DNA of 64,000 nucleotides from Marinilabiliales bacterium (GTDB lineage: Bacteria > Bacteroidota > Bacteroidia > Bacteroidales > SZUA-534). Positions 43,699 through 53,404 of the stretch are shown here, in pieces. A program made the translations under genes and the position numbers. The notes under the pieces are model-generated. The model worked only from the letters and a program-made list of their open reading frames with translations, searched no databases and was not told the origin of the DNA. The DNA is taken from contig DOTG01000004.1 of NCBI GenBank assembly GCA_003512955.1, positions 98,712 through 162,711 on the forward strand, written 5' to 3'. Position 1 is the first letter of the stretch. Each line of letters starts with the position of its first letter.

Positions 43699-46109
43699 TG
43701 TTTAAGCTTTTGTAGTTTGCGTGTGAGTTTCTTCCCTATGGTAGTTTCGTCATCTTCGGTGTAATAGCCGTAACCGTAACCATAGCCGTAACCATAGCCG
43801 TGGCTTCCGTAACTTCGCTGATGCAATTCCACTCCATTTAAGATTATTGAAAGGTTATCCATGTTCTTGCTTTTCACCAGGTTGTTGATGTTATCGATAA
43901 AATGGCGTTTTGATACATTAGCCTTCATCACATAAATGGGATAATTGGCCCGTTGCAGGTTCGATAAGGCATCGGTCACAATTCCTACGGGTGGGGTGTC
44001 AATAATAATGATGTCGTATCTTTCCTCCAATTCGGCCAATAAAGTTTCCATTTGTTTGCCTGCCGACAATTCCGAAGGATTGGGCGGGACGGGCCCTGCA
44101 GTGATATAATCAAAATTTGAGAGATCCGACTTTTGAATACATTCATCCAAAATGTTTTTCCCTATCAAAAGCGTACTGATGCCCTTGTTGTTGCTGGTGT
44201 TGAACCCCAGATGGATGCGTGGTTTTCGTAAATCCAGATCCAAAACAATGACCTTTTTACCTGAAATGGCCAGAATACCTGCCAGATTTATAGCAACAAA
44301 GGTTTTACCTTCACCTGAAATGGTGCTCGAAACCGTTATTATTTTAGTCTCGGCGCCATGCGAAATAAATTGCAAGTTGGAACGGATGGTCCGGAACGCT
44401 TCTGAGAAAATACTATTTGGATGTTTATTGACCAATAATTGCGAAACTGGGATCTCCTTTTTGTAAATAGGCACGGTACCCAGGATAGGAGCATCGGTAA
44501 AATTCTGGATAGTGGCAATGGAGGTTACTTCATCGTAAAGCAGGTATCTTAAAATAATGTAACCCACACCGGCAAACAAACCTATTAAAATAAAAACAGG
44601 ATAGATTTTTTTGCTGATGGGTGAAATGGGTTCTACGGGAACATTTCCAACCTCAAGGATGGTATTTTGCGACACATACCCGGCTTGCGAAATCAAGTAT
44701 TCGGCTTTCTTTTCAATCAGTTTGTGGTAAAAGCCTTCATTAATGGTGTACAGACGTTCCAGCTTAGAGTATTCCAGCTCATCAAAATTCTGATCGTTGA
44801 AAATTTTCGACTCGTATTCTGCTATCTTCTTTTGGTAATCCCCTTTTTTGGTTTCCATCCTCACAATGGTGGAATTTACAAATTCAAGCAACAGGTCCTT
44901 TTGATTGTCAATTTGTTTTTCGAGCAATTTAATTTTAAGGTTGTCGCGGGTAATGTCATTCAAAAGCTGTTCCTTTTTATTAATCAACTCCTGGAGGTTA
45001 TTTAAAACGTTAACCACAATGGTTTCCGATTTGGTGCCCGAAAGGGTGGCAATCAATTCATAAATATTCAGGTCATGGTCGTTGGCAACCTGCTGGTTGA
45101 TGCGCTGCAAAGCCACCAATTCAAAATCAATGTTGATGAGTTCATCTTCCAGTTCCGAGATTTTGGTGGTAAATAATGGAAACGGAGAACCTTCGGCTTT
45201 AAATTGATCGGTATTGATTTTATTCTCCCGTTTAAAGGCTACCAACTCTTTTTCAGTTTCGTCGAGGCTATGATACACCTGCTTCAGGCGCTCCTCAATA
45301 AATGCAAGAATGTTTGCCGCACTCTCCTTTTTAATCTCCACATCATATTTTAAATATTCCTCGGCAATGGTATTTACAATGTCGGAGGCTTTTTCGGCAT
45401 TGTAGCCCGAATAGGAAATCTGGATGGTTTGGGCCGATCGGTTGAGCAGGAAAATATCAAGGTTCTGAAGATGATTTTCAACTATATTCTTTGGATTGGA
45501 GATAACAAAATAAAAGCGGTTGCCTTTATAGTTTTCTTTTTGACTCTCAATAGTTAAGTAATCGGAAACGGTACAACGGATGGAATCTGCCCTAATGGCA
45601 GACCATTTCCCAATTTCAATGGGATAAGAGGCATTCACACCCCCATCTCCATAATAAATAAGGGCTTTCTCTGAACCGTCAAACTCAATATACACCGGGA
45701 TATCATACAATTTTCCGGTAATCATTTTCCATTCAATCTGGAAAGGGGACCTGCGGTACAATTCGGTAGAAAGAAACGTCCCTTCTGAAAAATAGGAAAT
45801 CTGGATAGGAAGCTTAAGAAAAGTCCGCTTCAAAAATTCCTTTGACCGTAAAAGTTCAATAACCTTTAATATGTCATTATCCTGATAAACATCTTCAATT
45901 TTGAGGACCTTGGTGGTATTGTTAGTCTCGTTTATTTGGATGATGGATTGGGTCTGATAAACAGGCTGTGTATACCGCAGGTAAAGAAAGGAAGCCACAA
46001 AGGAAACCGCCACAAATAAAATAGGAGCCCAATAGTTTTTGCGTACTATCTGCAAAAAGATGGCTAAATCGAATTTGTCATTTATAATGGGGATTTTACC
46101 TTGGTACAT
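43695..46109 (-). CDS. wzc: Polysaccharide co-polymerase/tyrosine autokinase (Wzc-like)
   Basis: An 804-residue inner-membrane protein: an N-terminal Wzz domain with first transmembrane helix at about 29-50, a long periplasmic coiled-coil region (about 250-460), second transmembrane helix near 505-525, and a cytoplasmic BY-kinase domain with Walker A SGEGKTFVAINLA and Walker A' VIVLDLDLRKPR. The C-terminus carries eight tyrosines in a Gly-Tyr run ending YYTEDD, the autophosphorylation cluster. Phosphorylation cycling controls polymer length and export through the Wza gene 3 bp upstream. Confidence 0.93.
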   Translation of the reverse strand: MYQGKIPIINDKFDLAIFLQIVRKNYWAPILFVAVSFVASFLYLRYTQPVYQTQSIIQINETNNTTKVLKIEDVYQDNDILKVIELLRSKEFLKRTFLKLPIQISYFSEGTFLSTELYRRSPFQIEWKMITGKLYDIPVYIEFDGSEKALIYYGDGGVNASYPIEIGKWSAIRADSIRCTVSDYLTIESQKENYKGNRFYFVISNPKNIVENHLQNLDIFLLNRSAQTIQISYSGYNAEKASDIVNTIAEEYLKYDVEIKKESAANILAFIEERLKQVYHSLDETEKELVAFKRENKINTDQFKAEGSPFPLFTTKISELEDELINIDFELVALQRINQQVANDHDLNIYELIATLSGTKSETIVVNVLNNLQELINKKEQLLNDITRDNLKIKLLEKQIDNQKDLLLEFVNSTIVRMETKKGDYQKKIAEYESKIFNDQNFDELEYSKLERLYTINEGFYHKLIEKKAEYLISQAGYVSQNTILEVGNVPVEPISPISKKIYPVFILIGLFAGVGYIILRYLLYDEVTSIATIQNFTDAPILGTVPIYKKEIPVSQLLVNKHPNSIFSEAFRTIRSNLQFISHGAETKIITVSSTISGEGKTFVAINLAGILAISGKKVIVLDLDLRKPRIHLGFNTSNNKGISTLLIGKNILDECIQKSDLSNFDYITAGPVPPNPSELSAGKQMETLLAELEERYDIIIIDTPPVGIVTDALSNLQRANYPIYVMKANVSKRHFIDNINNLVKSKNMDNLSIILNGVELHQRSYGSHGYGYGYGYGYGYYTEDDETTIGKKLTRKLQKLKQ

Positions 46110-46112
46110 AGT

Positions 46113-46880
46113 TTACTTTAAAGCATTAATAGTAACAAATAAAAGGGCAAAGGTATTGAGAAGCGTGAAGTAGGGCATGATCTCGGTCAAAGACCTTGAT
46201 GCATACCGGGTCCGTTTCTCTACATAAATAATGTCGTTTGCCTGCAGAACCATGTTGGCTTTTTTCATCTCTTCAATAGAACTGATATTGAATAAATACA
46301 CTTTAGGATCATTCAAATTACCTCTAAGAAGTTTGATTTTATAAGCTTTACTAAAATCGTCGATGCCTCCGGATTGGGCAAGGGCTTCAATTAATGTAAA
46401 CTGTTCGTTTTCAATGGTTAATACCTTACCCAGGTTACTCCCCGATGAAAATACTACCACCCTGCGGTTAGTGACATTGACCAAAACAAAAGGTTTTTGA
46501 TAATATTGGCTATATTTTTCCTCAAAAAGTTTCTCCGTCTCTTTAATAGTCAACCCGGCTACCTGGACCCGGCCCAGCGTTGGGACTTTAACCAACCCGT
46601 CGTGTTCCACCATGTATGGATTTTGGTACCGCTCGTTCATCGCGGTGTTGGAATTGCTCTCCATATCAATCAGTTGGATGCCGTCGTTGGTAAAAATACG
46701 TACATTCAGCTTATCAAAAGGTTTAATGATGTATTCTTGTTTTTCCTCTTCAAAGGAGGCGTAGGGATAATTCACACCTGTATCGAACATAACACTCGGG
46801 TTCATTACCTTGCAACCGGGTAAAGTTAGTACCACCAAGCCAAACCAAACAAAGCTGTTCTTTAGAAAGTTTGTAATCAT
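46113..46880 (-). CDS. wza: Polysaccharide export lipoprotein (Wza-like)
   Basis: A 255-residue lipoprotein with lipobox LPGC at residues 20-23. It has the Poly_export domain (IIKPFDKLNVRIF) and SLBB domains (GLVKVPTLGRVQVAGLTIKE; RVVVFSSGSNLGKVLTIEN), and ends in a hydrophobic helix (about 235-252). This is the outer-membrane polysaccharide channel of Wza type, shortened as in many Bacteroidota. It immediately precedes wzc, the expected partner. Confidence 0.92.
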   Translation of the reverse strand: MITNFLKNSFVWFGLVVLTLPGCKVMNPSVMFDTGVNYPYASFEEEKQEYIIKPFDKLNVRIFTNDGIQLIDMESNSNTAMNERYQNPYMVEHDGLVKVPTLGRVQVAGLTIKETEKLFEEKYSQYYQKPFVLVNVTNRRVVVFSSGSNLGKVLTIENEQFTLIEALAQSGGIDDFSKAYKIKLLRGNLNDPKVYLFNISSIEEMKKANMVLQANDIIYVEKRTRYASRSLTEIMPYFTLLNTFALLFVTINALK

Positions 46881-46941
46881 GAGTATCTGTAAATTCCCCC
46901 CAAAAATATAAATTTTTAATTAGGTTCTGCCGAATATGTCC

Positions 46942-48138
46942 TTATTTGTGCTGATTAAGAAGATTGTAATACAACTGCTCCATATCGTGAACCAACCGGG
47001 TGTAATGGAATTTATTCCGTACATGCTCCCATCCTTTGCTGGCCTGCGACTCGCGCAATTCTTTATTGTCAACCAGTTCAAGCAGCTTTTCCGAAAAGTC
47101 GCTGATGCAGTTATTTTTTGTAAGCAACGCGGTACCGTTGGGGATAACAATATTTTCAATTCCTCCCACATTGGTGGAAATGATGGATTTGTTGGCTGCC
47201 TGGGCCTCAATTAAACTTACAGGTGTACCTTCGTTCAGCGAGGTCATGGCCACAATATCGAGTCCGGGATAGGCCGTGTCGATATTTTTAATCCACGAGG
47301 TAAATGTTATTGTCGATGGTTTGGCATTCCCATTAGGGGCATATTGAAAGTCGATGCCAAGGGAACTGCAAAGTCCCTGCAAATCGTCCCGCAATTCTCC
47401 GTCGCCAATAATAAAAGCTTTGATGGGGGTATTTGTTTTTGCCTTTACCTGCTGGATGGCCCGGATGAAAAGCTCGTGGTTCTTTACCGGAGCCAACCTG
47501 CCAACAATTCCAATGGCAACATCGTCTTCGGTTAAGCGGTATTGCCTCCGGAATTCGGCCCGCTTTGCCACATTGTTTTCCTGAAATCGCTGCAAATCGA
47601 ACCCAAGAGGGATCACTTCGAATTTTTCGGAGGGGGCAATTTTATAAACCTCCGACAATTCTTCTTTTTGCTTATCGCTGATGGCAATAATTTTTGAGCA
47701 TTTATTGGCCAACCCCTGCTCAATGTTAATGAAGATATTCGTTTTTGAGGAGCCAAAATAGGAATGAAAGACATGTCCATGGAACGTGTGAACAATGACT
47801 GGTACATCGTTTCTTATAGCTGCCAACCGACCAATGGTCCCAGCCTTCGAGGCATGTGTATGAACAATGTCAGGTTTAAATTGCTTGATGAGTTTCGAAA
47901 TTTTCCGGTAGGCAATCAAATCATTGGCCGGATTCACCGAACGACGCATTTCAGGAATAATGATAGGGTTGATTCCCAACCCTCTAACAATGTATTCCGA
48001 ACTCTCTTCGAATTCTTCCTTCGTCCCTCCTACTAAAATAGAATCAAAATCGGACGATAAATATCTGGTGAGGTAGGCTGCATTGTAAGTAGGTCCACCC
48101 AAATTGAACCGATTGATAATACGTAAAACTCTAGGCAT
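46942..48138 (-). CDS. Glycosyltransferase family 4 (GT-B)
   Basis: A 398-residue GT-B enzyme. The N-terminal half opens VLRIINRFNLGGPTYNAAYL and carries DIVHTHASKAGTIGRLAA; the C-terminal half holds the nucleotide-sugar site GIVGRLAPVKNHELF, then MTSLNEGTPVSLIEAQAA with the retaining-GT Glu-x7-Glu motif. It probably adds a sugar to the lipid-linked repeat unit started by the WecA-like enzyme. Donor and acceptor cannot be told. It is in the same direction as wza, 61 bp upstream of it. Confidence 0.9.
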   Translation of the reverse strand: MPRVLRIINRFNLGGPTYNAAYLTRYLSSDFDSILVGGTKEEFEESSEYIVRGLGINPIIIPEMRRSVNPANDLIAYRKISKLIKQFKPDIVHTHASKAGTIGRLAAIRNDVPVIVHTFHGHVFHSYFGSSKTNIFINIEQGLANKCSKIIAISDKQKEELSEVYKIAPSEKFEVIPLGFDLQRFQENNVAKRAEFRRQYRLTEDDVAIGIVGRLAPVKNHELFIRAIQQVKAKTNTPIKAFIIGDGELRDDLQGLCSSLGIDFQYAPNGNAKPSTITFTSWIKNIDTAYPGLDIVAMTSLNEGTPVSLIEAQAANKSIISTNVGGIENIVIPNGTALLTKNNCISDFSEKLLELVDNKELRESQASKGWEHVRNKFHYTRLVHDMEQLYYNLLNQHK

Positions 48139-48223
48139 CGCTCTTTCCCTGTAATACAGTTAAATTTACGGCAAATTAAGCAATAATGATAAACATCCCG
48201 GGATAGTTTTTCTGCTCAATTGA

Positions 48224-50110
48224 CTAATCCATATATTTTATCCACCAATGCTGGAAAACCAATAAAGCCCAAAGATGCGCATGGACATCGCCCGGATTTT
48301 TAGAAAAAAGCTTGCCGGAATACTCTTCCACCACCCGGGGGTTAAATATTTTCTGAGCCTCCAAATAATCCCGGTTCAGGTATTTGTTCAGCAATTCATC
48401 TTTCAATTCCGTTTGAAACCATTTTAAAAGCGGAACCTCAAAACCATGTTTCGGCCGCTGGTAAAGCTCTGTCGGCAAAACATCGCGGTAAGCATCTTGC
48501 AGGATGCGTTTGCGCATTTTCGGGTTTATTTTATAAGCATCGGGCAACGAAAACACGAAATTTACCAGGTTGTAATCTAAAAATGGCACCCGGACCTCTA
48601 AACTATTAGCCATACTCATGGAATCGACCTTATGCAGCATGTCGCTCACCAGAACCAGTTGCATGTCGGTGTAAAGCACATCGCTAATGGATTCGGTATT
48701 GACCAGATGCTTGAGGATCTCATTTTTTCTAACCTTTAGGCCATTGAGTAACACCTGGAAATGTAACAAACGGTTGGCTTCAGTTTCCGGTAGTACCGAA
48801 GCCCAAAACCAATACCTTTCCTTCTGATCGAAAGCGAGCCCTGAACCATATTTTTCCAGTTGTCTGATTTTATTGGCAGCACTTGAACCCCTTGATTTGG
48901 GAAGGTTTTTCCACAACGGTAGGCCCGCTTTTACAAAAAGTGACTTTAAACCCGGTTCAATGGCATGAAGGTGGGCGTGGTGCTTGTTGTAACCCGAAAA
49001 CAGTTCATCGGCACCGTCGCCGGAAAGTGCCACAGTCACTTTTGAGCGGGTATGCATGCTTAAAATATGCACCGGTAGTGCCGAAGAATCGGCAAATGGC
49101 TCATCAATATAATCCAACACCTGATGCAGGTTGCCGTACAAATCATCGTTGGTCAATTTAAAAACCTGATGGTTGGTGCTGAATTTACGGGCCACCAGTT
49201 CCGCATAATGTGTCTCATCATAGTATGGTTCATCCTGATAACCAATGGAGAATGTATTCAATTGGTCAGTCAGCTTCGATGCCTCAGCCACAATAATAGA
49301 TGAATCGATGCCACCGCTCAGGAAAGCCCCCAAAGGTACATCGGAAATCATGCGCAGTTTTACCGACTCTGCTATATGCTGCCTGAGTTTTTCCTGGGCA
49401 TCCTCGTAATTCAAATTCGATAAATTGCTGCGGTTATAGGTTATTGAAAAATATTGCTCTTCATGAACTTGATCGCCTTCCACAAAAAGATAGTGGCCGG
49501 GAGCCAATTTTTTGACGTTTTCGAAAATAGTGTGTGGCGATGGGATGTAATTCAACTGGAAAAACTGGCTCACCGATGTTTTGTCGATGACTTTAGGAAT
49601 CCCTAAGGCTATCAGGGCTTTCATTTCCGAAGCGAATAGTAATTTGTTGCGGTCGCGGTAATAAATCAGGGGTTTGATCCCCATACGGTCGCGGGCAATA
49701 AAAAGGGTATCCTCGCGGCTGTCGTAAACGGCAAAGGAGAAAAAACCATTCAGTTTTTCCAAACATTTCGGCCCTTCAATAATGTAAAGGTAAAGCAGCA
49801 CTTCGGTATCCGACATGGTTTTCAGGGGCAATCCCTTTTTCACCAAATACTCCCGGTGCTCCTTAAAGTTATAAATCTCACCATTAAAAATAATAGCATA
49901 ACGCCCCGTAAAATCCTGAAAAGGTTGCGAGGCTGCATCGCTTAAATCAATGATTGAAAGCCGTGCATGCCCAAAACAGGCCTTTCGTTTTTGCCAAGTT
50001 GCCTGTTTATCAGGGCCACGTTGCTTCAGTGTATTTACTGACGACTCTATATTCTTAAAAAATTCCTCACCCTTTTCGTTGAAAGCGTAAACACCCGTAA
50101 TCCCACACAT
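48224..50110 (-). CDS. asnB: Asparagine synthase (glutamine-hydrolysing), AsnB-type
   Basis: A 628-residue class II glutamine amidotransferase plus synthetase. The nucleophile Cys2 opens the chain (MCGITGVYAF); glutaminase motifs RGPDKQATW, HARLSIIDLS and FNGEIYNF follow. The synthetase domain has the PP-loop AFLSGGIDSSIIVAEA and ALSGDGADELFSGY. Copies like this one, in polysaccharide clusters (asnB/wecC-neighbour types), often amidate sugars such as uronic acids rather than aspartate, so the substrate is open. It is 11 bp downstream of the aminotransferase gene. Confidence 0.9.
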   Translation of the reverse strand: MCGITGVYAFNEKGEEFFKNIESSVNTLKQRGPDKQATWQKRKACFGHARLSIIDLSDAASQPFQDFTGRYAIIFNGEIYNFKEHREYLVKKGLPLKTMSDTEVLLYLYIIEGPKCLEKLNGFFSFAVYDSREDTLFIARDRMGIKPLIYYRDRNKLLFASEMKALIALGIPKVIDKTSVSQFFQLNYIPSPHTIFENVKKLAPGHYLFVEGDQVHEEQYFSITYNRSNLSNLNYEDAQEKLRQHIAESVKLRMISDVPLGAFLSGGIDSSIIVAEASKLTDQLNTFSIGYQDEPYYDETHYAELVARKFSTNHQVFKLTNDDLYGNLHQVLDYIDEPFADSSALPVHILSMHTRSKVTVALSGDGADELFSGYNKHHAHLHAIEPGLKSLFVKAGLPLWKNLPKSRGSSAANKIRQLEKYGSGLAFDQKERYWFWASVLPETEANRLLHFQVLLNGLKVRKNEILKHLVNTESISDVLYTDMQLVLVSDMLHKVDSMSMANSLEVRVPFLDYNLVNFVFSLPDAYKINPKMRKRILQDAYRDVLPTELYQRPKHGFEVPLLKWFQTELKDELLNKYLNRDYLEAQKIFNPRVVEEYSGKLFSKNPGDVHAHLWALLVFQHWWIKYMD

Positions 50111-50121
50111 CTTGAAATGGT

Positions 50122-51231
50122 TTATAAAATAGTCCGGAAGAAAGATACAAACTTTTCATGGGGATATGATACCAAAATCCGCGATAAATTTTCCATCCCT
50201 TTAAAGGATTTCAAAGTAAAATAGTCTAGCCCCACACTGCCAATGCGGTGTTGAAACAACTCCTCGGGTGAACGGTTAACCACCACAAAAATTCCCAAGG
50301 GTTGTGTACTTTTATACAGTTCATTGGCTAAAAGACGGTTTTGCTTCAAAAATTCAATGTTTGCTGCAATATGCTGTATTGTTATCTTTTTGAAATCAGT
50401 AACCACTTTTTGACCCTCCGGAGTTGCCAATAATTTTGTGATGATGGTTTGAGCAAAGGCATTGATGCCATTGGTGGCATACATCAACCGCAATGATGCT
50501 CCATCAATAAATTTTTTGTTTTGGTTATACATAAACCCAATCCGTTGCCCGCTCAAACCCACCGATTTGCTAAAACTCTCAATAATAACAACCATTTCCA
50601 GTTGCATCAGTTGCTGATAGAGGATGTCGGAGCGGTCGTAAAAAAGCCTTCGATAAGGGCTGTCGAAAATAACTACTACGCCTTGTTTATCCAGTTTTTT
50701 AATCAATTCCAGCAGCTGCTCATCGGGCAGTTTCTCGCCAGCTGGATTTCCCGGATCGCAGATAATAACAGCGTTTCCCGAAAGTCTGGCAGCATTCTTC
50801 AATAGCCAGTCATACTCAGGGTAGCTCTCAGTGGCTAACTCCCGCAGGTTCATCAATTGTGAATAGGTCCCCCAAAAAAGCGGTGGCAACCAGACTTTGT
50901 CCACCCGGATGTTTTGCAGGCAAATATCCAAGCCACTGATGCCCCCGGCAGTAATTAAAATATGCTCAGGCAAAGCTTGGTTATTAAAATATTCTTCGTT
51001 GATGGCTTTGCGTAGTTCTGCCTTCCCATTTCCGGAAGGATACACCTGTATATCGGAGGTATTAAAATCAATGCTTTGTATAATTGAATTCAGATCGATA
51101 TTCACCACGGAATTCACGCCACGGTTAAGCATCAGGTACTCATACCCGGAATCTTTCATCGCTTTAATTAAGCGCGTTCCCATGGCCACAATATCCGATT
51201 GCGAGGTGTTACTAAGTTTAACTGGTATCAT
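50122..51231 (-). CDS. PLP-dependent aminotransferase, class I/II
   Basis: From the ATG at 51231 the protein has 369 residues; frames up to 51363 exist but the first residues there are not family-like. Fold-type I features include AGGISGLDICLQNIRVDKVW, ICDPGNPAGEKLPDEQLLEL, VIFDSPYRRLFYD, and the PLP lysine in IESFSKSVGLSGQRIGF. The arrangement is like aspartate aminotransferases. It is the first gene of the pair with asnB (11 bp) and may supply an amino donor or amino sugar for the same pathway. The exact substrate is unknown. Confidence 0.85.
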   Translation of the reverse strand: MIPVKLSNTSQSDIVAMGTRLIKAMKDSGYEYLMLNRGVNSVVNIDLNSIIQSIDFNTSDIQVYPSGNGKAELRKAINEEYFNNQALPEHILITAGGISGLDICLQNIRVDKVWLPPLFWGTYSQLMNLRELATESYPEYDWLLKNAARLSGNAVIICDPGNPAGEKLPDEQLLELIKKLDKQGVVVIFDSPYRRLFYDRSDILYQQLMQLEMVVIIESFSKSVGLSGQRIGFMYNQNKKFIDGASLRLMYATNGINAFAQTIITKLLATPEGQKVVTDFKKITIQHIAANIEFLKQNRLLANELYKSTQPLGIFVVVNRSPEELFQHRIGSVGLDYFTLKSFKGMENLSRILVSYPHEKFVSFFRTIL

Positions 51232-51670
51232 GTTTCTTGGATAAATAACAAATGTAGCATTTTTTATAGAAAGGAAAGGAAACCTATTCATGACAGGGCT
51301 ACCACATTTAATAAAATCATTTTGCCCGGAGGAGATGAGGTATTGTTGCATTGTTAATGCCAAAGGTTTTAATACTCCATGAGGTTTGGGGTAATTTCTG
51401 TTTTATGCCAATTTTTTTTACCGCAAAGGCGCGGCGTTTGTAGCGCCACAAACCTGACAGGTTTAAAAAATAATTAAATATTCATTGAATGCAAGTGTGA
51501 AAAGAGCTTCCCGATAAACAGGGTGTTTTATTCTAAAATAAACAAACTTTTTTCAGGACAGGAATACTTTTATTCAAGAGGCAGAGCAACTTCGCCCCCC
51601 ATTTACATAGTGGATTTTGAGTGGAGGAATGTTGTCACTCAGGTAGAGGAAATTTACAAAATGAAAAAAA
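51232..51670. other. Non-coding gap before the MITE
   Basis: About 440 bp without a credible gene. It contains a 15-bp palindrome AAACCTGACAGGTTT near 51447, a repeat fragment common in Bacteroidota. A plus-strand 64-codon open frame at 51523 shows no family features and runs into the MITE. Confidence 0.45.
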
Positions 51671-51859
51671 AGAGGTGTCTCAAAAGTAGAACTTACACAT
51701 TGAAAGTTTTAGGTTAAAATAGAACGCTGATAAAACCTATTTTTGTAGATTAACGCAGATTTTTTCTGCGGAAATCAGTGCCATCTGCTTCATCTGCGTT
51801 CTATGTCTTGCAATTTACTAGGTATTTCAAATTTTTATTAGCCTTTTGAGACACCCTCT
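51671..51859. mobile_element. MITE-like element, 189 bp
   Basis: Terminal inverted repeats are AGAGGTGTCTCAAAAG (51671-51686) and CTTTTGAGACACCCTCT (51843-51859). The inside is AT-rich and carries an imperfect palindrome (AACGCAGATTTTTTCTGCGG with ATCTGCGTT). No transposase is encoded. The GGGTGTCTCAAAA end is one I associate with non-autonomous elements moved by IS transposases in this phylum. Confidence 0.7.
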
Positions 51860-51883
51860 ACTGAAAATACTGATTGCCAGTTT

Positions 51884-53224
51884 CTATTTCAGCTTATGTT
51901 TAGCAATAAAATCAGTCAACAAACCATCAAGATTTGGTAATCCAATCTCCTGTAAATCGTAATATACCCGGGTGTTTGGTTTGTTGATTTTCACAATCCG
52001 GTTTAAATCAATGGGGGTACCAATCACTACGCTGTCGCAATCGGTATTGTTAATAGTGGTCTCAAGGTCTTTTAATTGTTCGGCGCCATAACCCATAGCC
52101 GGCAGCAAAGTTCCAATATTTGGATAGATGCGGAATGTTTCAGCCAGTTTACCAACCACAAACGGACGGGGATCGACCAGTTTAGCGGCGCCAAATTTCT
52201 GTGCAGCCACAATTCCTGCCCCGATTTTCATTTCACCGTGAGTGAGCGTGGGTCCATCTTCCACCACCAAAACGCGTTTCCCTTTAATCAGTTCCGGTTT
52301 GTCCACTTTAATGGGCGATGCACCATCAATTACAATGGCATTAGGGTTTACTTTGGCAATGCTTTCGCGGACAACCTGGATACCTTCAGGTGAAGCCGAA
52401 TCCATTTTATTAATGACAATGGCATCGGCAATCCGAAGGTTCACTTCACCTGGATAGTACGATAATTCATGACCCGGGCGGTGTGGGTCGGCCACAGTAA
52501 TGGTCAAATCAGGGACAAAGAATGGAAAATCGTTGTTGCCACCATCCCAAAGAATGACATCGCAACCGCTTGGATCCTTTTCGGCTTCACGCAAAATAGC
52601 TTCGTAATCCACCCCGGCATAAATTACATTTCCTCGCACTACATGAGGTTCATACTCTTCCATCTCTTCCACTGTACATTTGTGTTTGGCCAAATCGGCT
52701 ACGGTAGCAAATCGTTGTACCTTTTGGGCATTTAAATCGCCGTAAGGCATGGGGTGGCGCACGGCCACTACTTTTAAGCCTTTTTCCATCAGGTACTCAA
52801 TCACTTTACGCGATGTTTGGCTTTTCCCACAACCTGTACGGGTAGCCACTACGGCAATCACAGGTTTGGTACTTTTTACCTGAGTGTCTTTGGGGCCTAA
52901 CAAACCAAAATCGGCACCGGCAGCATTCACAATTGCGCTCATGGCCATTACTTTGGCGTAAGGCACGTCACTGTATGAGAAAATGCAGATATCTGCTTTT
53001 AATTCTTTTATCAGCCTTGGTAAGTCTTGCTCGGCAAAGATGGGAATCCCTGCTGGATAAAGCTTTCCGGCCAATTCTGCAGGATATTTCCGTCCGTCAA
53101 TGTCAGGAATCTGAGCGGCCGTAAATGCAACTACATTGTAACTTTCGTTGTTGCGGTAATAGGTGTTAAAGTTGTGAAAATCGCGCCCTGCGGCACCAAT
53201 AATAATCACATTTTTTTTTGCCAT
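51884..53224 (-). CDS. Cyclic 2,3-diphosphoglycerate synthetase-like P-loop protein
   Basis: From the ATG at 53224 there are 446 residues. The chain opens KKNVIIIGAAGRDFHNFNTY, and the P-loop NTPase part has TRTGCGKSQTSR at 128-138 with a downstream VILWDGGNNDFPFFVPDL. These stretches match cyclic 2,3-diphosphoglycerate synthetase, characterised in methanogens, where cDPG is a thermoprotectant and phosphagen; the bacterial members are annotated by similarity only. It is a single gene between the MITE and a divergent ACP-phosphodiesterase-like gene. Whether this organism makes cDPG is unknown. Confidence 0.78.
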   Translation of the reverse strand: MAKKNVIIIGAAGRDFHNFNTYYRNNESYNVVAFTAAQIPDIDGRKYPAELAGKLYPAGIPIFAEQDLPRLIKELKADICIFSYSDVPYAKVMAMSAIVNAAGADFGLLGPKDTQVKSTKPVIAVVATRTGCGKSQTSRKVIEYLMEKGLKVVAVRHPMPYGDLNAQKVQRFATVADLAKHKCTVEEMEEYEPHVVRGNVIYAGVDYEAILREAEKDPSGCDVILWDGGNNDFPFFVPDLTITVADPHRPGHELSYYPGEVNLRIADAIVINKMDSASPEGIQVVRESIAKVNPNAIVIDGASPIKVDKPELIKGKRVLVVEDGPTLTHGEMKIGAGIVAAQKFGAAKLVDPRPFVVGKLAETFRIYPNIGTLLPAMGYGAEQLKDLETTINNTDCDSVVIGTPIDLNRIVKINKPNTRVYYDLQEIGLPNLDGLLTDFIAKHKLK

Positions 53225-53404
53225 AAATCCTCCGTTTTTGTTATAAAGTGTAAATAAAATCAATTTGATGCTCACAAATTTAATGGTTTAACCATAGCTC
53301 CATTGAATGGAAAATATGTTAAGAAAAATACCAGGCACAACATTTTTGTTCCGGATGTTAAGAATATTTCAAACCTTTGGAATTTATAACAAATAAGTTT
53401 TGAC

